A program made the translations under genes and the position numbers. From JAKRSE01 sp943369295 (GTDB lineage Bacteria; Armatimonadota; Fimbriimonadia; Fimbriimonadales; Fimbriimonadaceae): a stretch of DNA of 64,000 bases. The stretch lies in NCBI GenBank assembly GCA_943369295.1, contig CALRMU020000007.1, forward strand, positions 1 to 64,000, read 5' to 3'. Below, piece after piece: positions 1 through 7,453 of this stretch; the first letter of the stretch is position 1; every line of letters starts with the position of its first letter. The notes under the pieces were generated by a model. That model did no database searches. It saw only the letters and a program-made list of their open reading frames with translations, and was not told the DNA's origin.

Positions 1-357
1 GGTGTGGGCCCTGAAACAGCCCGCAAGGTCTTGAGTGAACTCTTCTTGACAGATGAACTAAAGAACGTCAAGCAGTGCATCGCCTACGCTGGGCTGGCTC
101 CGCAGGAATGTTCGAGCGGGACGAGTCTTAACCGAAAAGCCACCATCCACGGGACAGGCAGCAGATTCTTGAGGACAGCTCTTTTTATGGGAGCCATCTC
201 CTGTTCCAGACATGATGCTGAATGCTCAGCCCACTACGACCGAATGCTGGAAGCCGGAAAACCTAAGAAATGCGCTCTGGTCGCCATCATGGCCAGAATG
301 CTCCGCCGGATTGTGACAGTGGTCAACAGAGGAACCGAATGGACCCCAACCCCTTGA
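1..357 (+). CDS. IS110-family transposase, C-terminal part (5' end outside window)
   Basis: The frame is open from the first base, so this is the last ~118 residues of a longer protein. It shows the transposase IS116/IS110/IS902 C-terminal domain: a helix-hairpin-helix-like GVGPETARKVLSEL followed by YAGLAPQE and a serine/glycine-rich stretch ending HGTGSRFLRTALFMGA. In this family the serine in this domain works with an N-terminal DEDD RuvC-like domain, which lies outside the window. The C-terminus looks complete. Whether the element is intact cannot be judged. The noncoding DNA after it may hold the element's right end. Confidence 0.9.
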   Translation, partial: GVGPETARKVLSELFLTDELKNVKQCIAYAGLAPQECSSGTSLNRKATIHGTGSRFLRTALFMGAISCSRHDAECSAHYDRMLEAGKPKKCALVAIMARMLRRIVTVVNRGTEWTPTP

Positions 358-610
358 CAATTTAACACGGTATCTCACTATCTCGTCAGAAGAGCTGCAT
401 CAATTCACCTTGACCCGCGGCTGCCCTTCGGGCCATCCACGGCCACCCCAATGCGGGAATTGAAGCTGTCCAGCCTTATTCCTGATGGATCTATTCAGGG
501 GCGCTGCCCCTGCCACCCAGGCCTGCTTCTGCTAGTCAGAACCCCAAACGCAAAGCTGGCCTGCCCCCCACAAAAAGGGACCAGACCAGCCACACAAGCG
601 CCAGAAACTC
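358..610. other. Gap after the IS110 transposase: possible element end, no gene
   Basis: I see no credible gene between the transposase stop and the convergent acnA stop. The stretch contains short inverted repeats, for example GGCTGCCC with GGGCCATCC near 420-440 and GGGGCGCTGCCCC near 498-510. IS110-family elements carry a noncoding end that encodes a guide (bridge) RNA, placed on one side or the other depending on subgroup. This gap is therefore a candidate end, but no boundary or core dinucleotide could be defined. Confidence 0.3.
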
Positions 611-3253
611 TTAGCTCTTAAGCAGAGACCGAAGCACGAACTGAAGAACCCCACCGTGTCGGTAGTACTCAAGTTCAGTCGGAGTATCCAGCCTGACCAG
701 AACCTTAAACCGAGTCTCCACACCACCTTCGCCTACCGCAACCGCCTCAATCTCCTTGCCGCCAGAGAATCCAGAGGCGAAGGCCGATTCGAAGCCAGGA
801 AGCGAGATAGATTCCTTTCCGGTCAAGCCGAGCGAAGCCGCAGTCTGGCCGCCAGTGAAGACCAGAGGAAGGATTCCCATGCCAGCCAGGTTAGAGCGGT
901 GAATTCGCTCAAAGCTCTCTGCCAAAACAGCCTTGATTCCCAAAAGCATCGTGCCCTTGGCAGCCCAGTCTCGGCTGGAGCCAGTGCCGTACTCCTTGCC
1001 AGCCAGAATGATCAGGCCAGTGCCTTCTTCCTTGTAGCGTCGAGAAGCCTCGAAGATGCTGACAACGTCACCGGTTGGCCAGTGGGTCGTCCAGCCACCC
1101 TCGGTGCCAGGAGCGATCTGGTTGCGAAGTCGGACGTTGGCAAAGGTGCCTCGGACCATGACTTCATCGTGGCCGCGTCGGCTGCCGTAGCTGTTAAAGA
1201 GGTGAGGTCGAACCCCCTTCTCCATCAGCCATTCACCAGCAGGAGAAGTCGCCTTGATCGCGCCAGCCGGGGAGATGTGATCGGTGGTGATCGAGTCGCC
1301 GAGCAAAGCCATGACCTTCAGGTCAGCCAAAGGCTCGACCGCCGCAGGGGCTTCGGCCGGCATTCCTTCAAAGTAAGGAGCCCGTTTGATGTAGGTTGAA
1401 TCATCTTCCCAAGCGTAAAGTCCGCCATCCGGAGCCGGCATGGACTTCCACTTATCGTCACCCTCAAAAACGCTCGCGTATTCTTCGGTGAACATGGCGC
1501 GAGTGATGTTCTTTTCAACAATCTCCGCGACTTCCTGCTGAGTCGGCCAAATATCTTTCAGGAAGACTTCGCGTCCATCTTCGGCAACACCGAGGGGCTC
1601 TGAAGTCAGGTCCACATGGATCGAACCGGCGAAGCTGTAAGCGACAACCAAAGGAGGCGACATAAGGTAGTTCGCCTTCACGTCCATGTTCACGCGGCCT
1701 TCAAAGTTGCGGTTTCCGCTAAGAACGCTGGCGACGGCCAAACCTTCCTGCTGAACCTTGGCGCTGATCTCTTCTGGGAGAGGTCCGCTGTTGCCAATGC
1801 AGGTCGTGCATCCGTAGCCAACGACGTTGAAGCCAACGGAGTTCAGGTCTTCAAGCAGGTTCGCATCTTCAAGGTAGCGGGTGACAACCTTGGAGCCAGG
1901 TGCCAGTGAAGTCTTAACCCAGGGCTTGGGCTTCAGGCCAAAAGCTCGCGCCTTGCGGGCGACCAGACCGGCAGCAACCATAACGCTGGGATTGCTGGTG
2001 TTGGTGCAGCTGGTGATTGCTGCGATGACCACACTGCCGTCAGAGAGATTGTTCAGGTCAGCAGAATCTGACTTTTCTGGGAAAGCCTTTGCGAAGGACT
2101 GGCCAGCCGATCCCAAAGCGACCCTATCCTGTGGCCTCTTTGGTCCGGCAACGCTGGGGACGACCTCGCCCATATCCAGCTTGAGAGTGCTGGAGTACTG
2201 TGCCACAGGGGCGGCCGCCGTGTGGAAGGTTCCCTGGTGCTCGGCGTAAGCCTGAACCAGAGCGATGAGTGATTCTGGTCGGCCAGAGACCTTGAGGTAT
2301 CGAAGGGTCTCGGCATCGATGGGGAAGAGTCCGCAGGTGGCGCCGTATTCAGGAGCCATGTTGGCGATAGTCGCCCTATCGGCCAGAGGCATGTTGGGGA
2401 TTCCGCTGCCGAAGAACTCGACGAACTTGCCGACAACTCCGTGCTTGCGGAGCATTTCGGTGACGGTGAGAACCAAGTCGGTGGCGGTCGCGCCTTCCTT
2501 CAGCTTCCCAGTGATTTCGAAGCCAACTACCTGAGGGATCAGCATCGACATGGGCTGTCCGAGCATGGAGGCTTCTGCTTCAATTCCTCCGACTCCCCAA
2601 CCCAAAACACCAAGTCCATTGATCATGGTCGTGTGGCTGTCTGTGCCGACCAAAGTATCGAAAAAGGCAGAACCCTCGGCCTGCATTACGACTCGGGCAA
2701 GATATTCCAGGTTCACCTGGTGGCAGATTCCGGTATTGGGTGGAACCACTTTAAAGTTTTGAAAAGCCTGCTGGCCCCACTTCAAAAAGGTGTATCGCTC
2801 GCCGTTTCTCTCAAACTCAAGGTCAAGGTTGATCTGGGCGGCGGCATCGGTTCCGTAAGCGTCGACCTGGACTGAGTGGTCAATAACAAGCTCGACCGGG
2901 CGAAGTGGGTTGACCTTAGTGGGGTCGCCGCCCAACTCCTCCATTGTGTCTCGCATGGAAGCCAGGTCCACCACGCAGGGGACTCCGGTGAAGTCCTGCA
3001 TCAGAACTCGGGCGGGGGTGAAGGCAATTTCCTTGTCCGGCTCAGCCTGGGGATCCCAATTCAAAAGGGCTTCGATATCAGCCTTGCTGACCTTGACTCC
3101 GTCTTCGTGACGCAGGAGGTTTTCCAACAGCACCTTGAGTGAGAAAGGCAGACGATCAAGGTCGTAACCCTGCTCTTTCAGTGCCTGAAAAGAGTGGATT
3201 GACACCTCTTGATCAGCCAGAACGAGCGTTTTCAAGGTGGCGAGGCTGTTCAT
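611..3253 (-). CDS. acnA: Aconitate hydratase (aconitase A type)
   Basis: Interconverts citrate and isocitrate via cis-aconitate in the TCA cycle, in the cytosol, using a [4Fe-4S] cluster. At 880 residues it has the normal length of the AcnA/IRP family. Cluster cysteines are visible in ITSCTNTSNPS and GYGCTTCIGNSGPL. The substrate region GTDSHTTMINGLGVLGWGVG is present. The C-terminal swivelling domain has the active-site stretches FNSYGSRRGHDEVM and KEYGTGSSRDWAAKG. The ATG start gives the family N-terminus (LKTLVLADQEVSIHSFQAL). It stands alone on the minus strand. Several long frames on the opposite strand are shadows of this gene. Confidence 0.97.
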   Translation of the reverse strand: MNSLATLKTLVLADQEVSIHSFQALKEQGYDLDRLPFSLKVLLENLLRHEDGVKVSKADIEALLNWDPQAEPDKEIAFTPARVLMQDFTGVPCVVDLASMRDTMEELGGDPTKVNPLRPVELVIDHSVQVDAYGTDAAAQINLDLEFERNGERYTFLKWGQQAFQNFKVVPPNTGICHQVNLEYLARVVMQAEGSAFFDTLVGTDSHTTMINGLGVLGWGVGGIEAEASMLGQPMSMLIPQVVGFEITGKLKEGATATDLVLTVTEMLRKHGVVGKFVEFFGSGIPNMPLADRATIANMAPEYGATCGLFPIDAETLRYLKVSGRPESLIALVQAYAEHQGTFHTAAAPVAQYSSTLKLDMGEVVPSVAGPKRPQDRVALGSAGQSFAKAFPEKSDSADLNNLSDGSVVIAAITSCTNTSNPSVMVAAGLVARKARAFGLKPKPWVKTSLAPGSKVVTRYLEDANLLEDLNSVGFNVVGYGCTTCIGNSGPLPEEISAKVQQEGLAVASVLSGNRNFEGRVNMDVKANYLMSPPLVVAYSFAGSIHVDLTSEPLGVAEDGREVFLKDIWPTQQEVAEIVEKNITRAMFTEEYASVFEGDDKWKSMPAPDGGLYAWEDDSTYIKRAPYFEGMPAEAPAAVEPLADLKVMALLGDSITTDHISPAGAIKATSPAGEWLMEKGVRPHLFNSYGSRRGHDEVMVRGTFANVRLRNQIAPGTEGGWTTHWPTGDVVSIFEASRRYKEEGTGLIILAGKEYGTGSSRDWAAKGTMLLGIKAVLAESFERIHRSNLAGMGILPLVFTGGQTAASLGLTGKESISLPGFESAFASGFSGGKEIEAVAVGEGGVETRFKVLVRLDTPTELEYYRHGGVLQFVLRSLLKS

Positions 3254-3364
3254 AGGGCCTCAGTTTACTCAGGGTTATGGGGTCCTTTTGGGGAGGGTGT
3301 TCTTGTTCCAAAAATGGCAGGAATGATCATCAATGTTTGACTTCACTTAAGCAGTTTCGGGGTA

Positions 3365-3886
3365 GGGGGCCACGGCTCCGTAAGCCGTGCTAAAGGCACT
3401 CAGCACTTCGAAGCTTGCACCGGTCAAGGACCGGTGGCACCCAAGTCAAAATGTTCCCATCTTCCTGTAAACAAAGTTGATCACCTGGTGGGTTCCACAG
3501 CACCTTGAGCCGTGCAAATCTTGTCTTTGAACCTTTAAACCGGCACCGGTCAAGGACCGGTGGCACCCAATTTTGAGAACGGCATTTCTCTGTGGCTACA
3601 GTGACAGGTCCAAGGGTGCCACGGCTCCGTGAGCCGTGCTAAAAGCACTCAGCACTTCGAAGGTTGCACCGGTCAAGGACCGGTGGCACCCAAACTAGAG
3701 AACGGCAGTTCCTCGTGCTTTCAGAGTCATGTCCGAGGGTGCCACGGCTCCATGAGCCGTGCTAAAAGCACTCAGTACTTCGAAGCTTGCACCGGTCAAG
3801 GACCGGTGACACCCAGGCCAAAATGTCCCCATCTTCCTGTAAATCAAATTGATTGTCCGAGGGTGCCACGGCTCCGTGAGCCGTGC
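3365..3886. repeat. Tandem array of REP-like palindromes (families A and B), ~123-bp period
   Basis: Family A copies lie at 3365-3390, 3614-3640, 3737-3763 and 3861-3886, with a decayed copy at 3491-3515. The stem is ACGGCT...AGCCGT. Family B copies lie at 3415-3442, 3542-3568, 3664-3691 and 3787-3814, with stem ACCGGTC-AAG-GACCGGT in the opposite orientation. A and the reverse complement of B share the head GGGTGCCAC. A-to-A distances are 126, 123, 123 and 124 bp, so the unit is A-spacer-B-spacer repeated about four and a half times. B-to-A spacers 1 and 4 resemble each other, as do 2 and 3. The layout resembles bacterial BIMEs and ends 66 bp before the transposase gene. Confidence 0.9.
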
Positions 3887-3952
3887 AGTAAGAATCACTT
3901 CTTAGCTTAGAAGAATAGGATCCGTAGCTGGAGTTGGGTTAGAATTTTCAAG

Positions 3953-4519
3953 ATGGATTCTATACATGACAAACCTGAACCTCTGCCGTACCGGAAAACA
4001 AAGAGAACGTTCGACACTCCTGGGAATGCCCATGAACTAACTTTCTGCACCTACAAGAGGAAGCCATTTTTCAAAGATCCTGTCTTGGCCGGAATCTTTT
4101 TGAGGCACCTGGATGCTGCAAGAACTAAGCTGGAATTCAAGCTGTGGGCCTACGTAATAATGCCCGAGCATGTCCATTTGCTGGTCTGGCCAGGTGAAGC
4201 AAAAGCCAATGTCCGAACAATCCTACGGGAGATCAAACTGTGGTCGGGACGTGAGTGTCTGGCCAGCTCAACAGCTGTTAAAGAAGCCTGCACGATCTAT
4301 AAAAGTGATGGCTCCACATCTCAACGCTTCTGGCTGCCAGGTGGTGGCTATGACCGAAACCTTTGGAGCAGTGAAGCCATTCAATCTTCAATAGATTACA
4401 TTCACAACAATCCTGTCAAACGTGGCCTCTCTAACACTTCGTCTGCCTATCCGTGGTCCTCAGCAGCAGCCCTCGATGGTCAGCTTGGTCTTCCTTATCC
4501 CGACCTTTATCTCCCATAA
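3953..4519 (+). CDS. REP-associated tyrosine transposase (RAYT, Y1/HUH family)
   Basis: A 188-residue single-strand DNA transposase of the TnpA-REP group related to IS200/IS605 TnpA. The HUH metal-binding motif is seen as MPEHVHLLVW (His73, His75). The catalytic tyrosine is most likely Tyr149 in IDYIHNNPVKRGL, a typical RAYT C-terminal signature. FCTYKRKPFF near residue 31 matches the family's first strand. In known RAYTs the protein binds and cuts REP hairpins next to the gene. Here the A/B palindrome array ends 66 bp upstream, as expected. It has no terminal repeats of its own that I can see, consistent with a domesticated or non-autonomous role. Confidence 0.93.
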   Translation: MDSIHDKPEPLPYRKTKRTFDTPGNAHELTFCTYKRKPFFKDPVLAGIFLRHLDAARTKLEFKLWAYVIMPEHVHLLVWPGEAKANVRTILREIKLWSGRECLASSTAVKEACTIYKSDGSTSQRFWLPGGGYDRNLWSSEAIQSSIDYIHNNPVKRGLSNTSSAYPWSSAAALDGQLGLPYPDLYLP

Positions 4520-4566
4520 GCAGGAAACAGCATCTTAACCAAAGAGACAGCTAAAATGAGCCTGCA

Positions 4567-5538
4567 ATGAAGCCAATCGGTCTCATCGGAACAGCCCACA
4601 TTCACACCCCCGGATTTCTTGGCCAAATGAAGGAGCGAGGCGTGCCTTTGGCCGGATTGTGGGATCACGATGCCGAAAGGGCAGCAAGAAACAGCGAGAA
4701 AACAGGAGCCCCAGCCATGGAGCTCGACGACCTGATCAACCACCCCGAAGTGGGCGGGTTCGTCATCTGCAGTGAAACGAATCTGCACCTTGAACTGGTC
4801 GAAAAAGCAGCGCCCCGTGGCCTTCCCATGTTCGTCGAAAAGCCCCTCAGTGCTTCTCCCGCCGATTCAGCCAAGATGGCCGAGATCATGGCTCAGCACG
4901 GAGTCACTTTTCAAACCGGCTACTTTATGAGGGGCGTCAACACTGTCCAGACCCTCAAAAGACTCTTGGCTGAAGAAGCCTTTGGCCAGGTCACCAGAGT
5001 TCGAATGAGCAACTGCCACTCGGGAGCCCTCGGCGGATGGTTTGACGGAGAATGGCGATGGATGGCCGACCCCAAACAGGCCGGAGTAGGAGCCTACGGC
5101 GACCTCGGAACCCATGTCATCGACCTGCTTCTCTGGCTTTTCGGACCAGCCGAATCTGTGACGGCTGCCCTCAGCATGGGAACCGCCCGCTACGAAGGAT
5201 GCGACGAACTGGGTGAAGGCCTCTTCAAGATGAAGTCTGGTGTCATCGCCACCCTCGCCGCTGGCTGGGATGATGTCGTCAACCCCTACATGATTCAGGT
5301 TTCTGGCACCAAAGGCCACGCCATGCTGGGAAACACTCTTCAGGTTGCAGGTGCCGACGGCAAGCTGGCCGAGGTCGAGCTTGATCCAGCAGTGCCTTCA
5401 GGCTTCGGTGCCTTTTTGGATGTGATCGAAGGCAAGTCAGCTGACCTTGTCAGTCTTTCAGAGGCGGTCGAAAGAGATTCTGTGATGGAAGCTCTCTACC
5501 GGGGTGCGGCTTCAAATTCTTGGGTGACTCCGGCTTAA
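4567..5538 (+). CDS. Gfo/Idh/MocA-family NAD(P)-dependent oxidoreductase
   Basis: A 323-residue dehydrogenase-like protein. The N-terminal Rossmann fold begins KPIGLIGTAHIHTPGFLG. The family EKP motif is at residues 91-93 (FVEKPLSASPADSAKM), and the C-terminal domain has GAYGDLGTHVIDLLLWLFG with the usual His/Asp pair. The family oxidises or reduces sugars, inositols and related compounds with NAD(P); the substrate cannot be told from sequence. It starts 47 bp after the RAYT gene and ends at a strong terminator. It is probably its own transcription unit. Confidence 0.9.
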   Translation: MKPIGLIGTAHIHTPGFLGQMKERGVPLAGLWDHDAERAARNSEKTGAPAMELDDLINHPEVGGFVICSETNLHLELVEKAAPRGLPMFVEKPLSASPADSAKMAEIMAQHGVTFQTGYFMRGVNTVQTLKRLLAEEAFGQVTRVRMSNCHSGALGGWFDGEWRWMADPKQAGVGAYGDLGTHVIDLLLWLFGPAESVTAALSMGTARYEGCDELGEGLFKMKSGVIATLAAGWDDVVNPYMIQVSGTKGHAMLGNTLQVAGADGKLAEVELDPAVPSGFGAFLDVIEGKSADLVSLSEAVERDSVMEALYRGAASNSWVTPA

Positions 5539-5562
5539 GGCACCTAGGCCAGTCCGCCAAAT

Positions 5563-5608
5563 AGAAAGTTCCTGCCTAGTGCTTTGCCAGGCAGGAACTT
5601 TCTTTTTC
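5563..5608 (+). terminator. Intrinsic terminator between convergent genes
   Basis: A perfect 15-bp stem (5563-5577 with 5589-5603, AGAAAGTTCCTGCCT and its complement) with an 11-nt loop is followed by TTTTCT. It ends the oxidoreductase transcript and may also serve the convergent haem-protein gene. Confidence 0.9.
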
Positions 5609-5619
5609 TAGGAGAAGGA

Positions 5620-6549
5620 TCAGTCCTTCTTTGCGCCAGCCTTGATCCAGTTGGCGATGGTGTCAATGTCAGCCTGGCTCAATCGGGGTCGGCCCTGAGG
5701 CATCAGCCTTGCACCCACACCTCGAACAGACTTGAGAATCATGCTGTCGTCAGGGCTGTTGGGTCGAACTCCCATAGCGTTGCCGGTCACAGCTTCGTAA
5801 GAAGTCAGATCGTAGCCAGATCGTCGGGTCTGTGAGTTGTGGCAGGGCATGCAGCTTCGGTTGAAAATGGCCTGAACATCGGCGTACTTGGGTGCCGAAG
5901 TCGAAGGGTCGTCGATCTTGGCCAGAACTGCACCGGCAGGAGGAACGAAGGCGAAGAGAGAAGCTTCTGGTTCCGTGGCAGACATCACAAGCTCCTGAGC
6001 CAGAACAATCGATTCTTTGTCTCCTTCCCTAAATGTGAATCCCTTCGCGATTCCCTTAGCGTCGGTCATCAAAGTCACGATCCTCGTGGGGGCGCCCGTG
6101 AATCTCAGAGTTAGTTCGGTCAAAGCTTCTCCGGCGACGGTGCGAGATCTGCCCTTGGTGGCGCTCGCGACCTCACCCATCAATGCCGGGTTGAAAAAGG
6201 CGCTCCAAGCCCAGACTCTGGTTTCAGTAACGGCCTTCTTCCAATCAGCCTTGTCAGCAGGAATGACCTTGTAGGTCTTGCTGGCGGCCGAATACTCGGT
6301 CAAATTCTTTCCGTCAAAGTAGACGCTTCCGTCGGTGCCTTCGATCTTAAAGCTGCCGCTTCGGGAATAGGTGAAGCTGAACTTCGATGGTGCGCCTCCG
6401 ATGGGGGTCATGGTGACCTTGCCGCTCAAAGATTTTGCGTCGCTTAAAGCCTGAACATGCGGCTTTAGGGGAGTAGGAATGGTGGGCTGAAGAGCAATTC
6501 CGAGAATCAAAACACCCAAGCCTGAAGCGGCAGGCCAAAAAGCACGCAT
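5620..6549 (-). CDS. Secreted protein: LolA/DUF2092-like domain fused to a cytochrome c domain
   Basis: 309 residues. An N-terminal hydrophobic segment (SGLGVLILGIALQ) is a signal peptide or anchor. Residues ~30-215 form a beta-rich region (KVTMTPIGGAPSKFSFTYSR, FDGKNLTEYSAASKTYKVIPA) resembling the LolA/LppX-like fold that reads out lipoprotein- or lipid-type ligands. Residues ~225-309 form a small cytochrome c domain. It has haem-binding CMPCH at 233-237, a likely axial Met in RLMPQGRPRL, and the ending ADIDTIANWIKAGAKKD typical of Planctomycetes-type cytochrome domains. The pairing is unusual. Role unknown; periplasmic electron transfer or redox sensing is possible. Confidence 0.75.
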   Translation of the reverse strand: MRAFWPAASGLGVLILGIALQPTIPTPLKPHVQALSDAKSLSGKVTMTPIGGAPSKFSFTYSRSGSFKIEGTDGSVYFDGKNLTEYSAASKTYKVIPADKADWKKAVTETRVWAWSAFFNPALMGEVASATKGRSRTVAGEALTELTLRFTGAPTRIVTLMTDAKGIAKGFTFREGDKESIVLAQELVMSATEPEASLFAFVPPAGAVLAKIDDPSTSAPKYADVQAIFNRSCMPCHNSQTRRSGYDLTSYEAVTGNAMGVRPNSPDDSMILKSVRGVGARLMPQGRPRLSQADIDTIANWIKAGAKKD

Positions 6550-6602
6550 CCTGCTATTTTACTATCCCGCCTGAAGAACAAACTGAATTTTCGATGATCT
6601 TT

Positions 6603-7391
6603 TCATCTAGGAAAGCTTAAGGTGTCCTCCCTGTCTTTCAAGCTATCCTGCACCTCTCTAAGAAGCTGATCAGAACCTGTGACCCTGATAAAGCCGAGCC
6701 TCGGATAATCAAGATCCTTGATCAGCATGAGGGTGAGGCAGACCACAAAAGCCAAGGACCAGCGAATGATTCTCTTTGAAACTACATTCTCTGGCAGCAT
6801 TCTCCCTGCTATCCACGAACAAAGCAAAGCCAAAAGAGCAAGCATCCCCTGGACTGGCCACGGCAGATGCACTTGAGTCATGACGTGCCTTTCACTCGCT
6901 GTATCAAAAGCTTCGTTCAAAGGCGGCAGAACTATAATCTCTTCAACATGCTTTGCCCTGTCGATTGAAAGCAGAACCGTGTTCCACAGGTCAGACTGCG
7001 ACGCTTGTGTTGCGATCCAGGCATCTCTTTCAAGCCCCTTTTCCAGGGCAGTGCCGTAATCCAGGCGAGTCTGAATGTAATCGCTCAAGGCGGCTCGGGC
7101 CAAGGTTGGTTCCTGCAAGAGGCTCAGCCTTTGGGCAGCAGTGCCAAGGGCATTCGCTTCCTGAATCACCAAATCTCTTCTGGCATCCAGCCTCGAAGAA
7201 GCTCCCGTGAAGGCAAAGGCGAGAAGCAGCCCAAGCAGAGCGAAGAGGGATGACTCAACCACTCCTCCACCAGAGTTCGGCTCGCCCCTCTTCTGCTCCT
7301 TTCTGACTTGGCTAGACCCAAGCTCGGCCAGAAGGATCATTCCGACCAAGAGGACTAAAACAAAGATCAGGCTGCCAGTCTCGATGCCCAT
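6603..7391 (-). CDS. DUF4239-like (bestrophin-like) integral membrane protein
   Basis: 262 residues from ATG at 7391. An upstream in-frame TTG at 7394 is less likely. N-terminal membrane helix SLIFVLVLLVGMILLAELG, then a second helix SLFALLGLLLAFAFTGASSRLDARR, a long helical central part, and two C-terminal helices (MLALLALLCSWIAGRML and WSLAFVVCLTLMLIKDLDYPR). The motif of a helix ending in SSRLDARRDLVIQEANALGTA is characteristic of DUF4239 proteins, whose function is unknown. It is followed by the haem-protein gene on the same strand after a 53-bp gap. Confidence 0.7.
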   Translation of the reverse strand: MGIETGSLIFVLVLLVGMILLAELGSSQVRKEQKRGEPNSGGGVVESSLFALLGLLLAFAFTGASSRLDARRDLVIQEANALGTAAQRLSLLQEPTLARAALSDYIQTRLDYGTALEKGLERDAWIATQASQSDLWNTVLLSIDRAKHVEEIIVLPPLNEAFDTASERHVMTQVHLPWPVQGMLALLALLCSWIAGRMLPENVVSKRIIRWSLAFVVCLTLMLIKDLDYPRLGFIRVTGSDQLLREVQDSLKDREDTLSFPR

Positions 7392-7453
7392 CAAGTTTCG
7401 ACTCTACACTAAAGAGCCTCTTCGTCGGAGAACCTGTGGCTTAGGCTGGCTTC

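Noticed and set aside
656..1399. A 247-codon plus-strand frame opposite acnA
   Set aside because: It is the shadow of acnA, which has all the aconitase motifs; the same holds for the 359-codon frame at 7844-8923 opposite the GH43 gene.
3365..3886. CRISPR array
   Set aside because: The repeats are palindromic, alternate between two families, have a ~123-bp period and no cas genes nearby; this is a REP/BIME layout.
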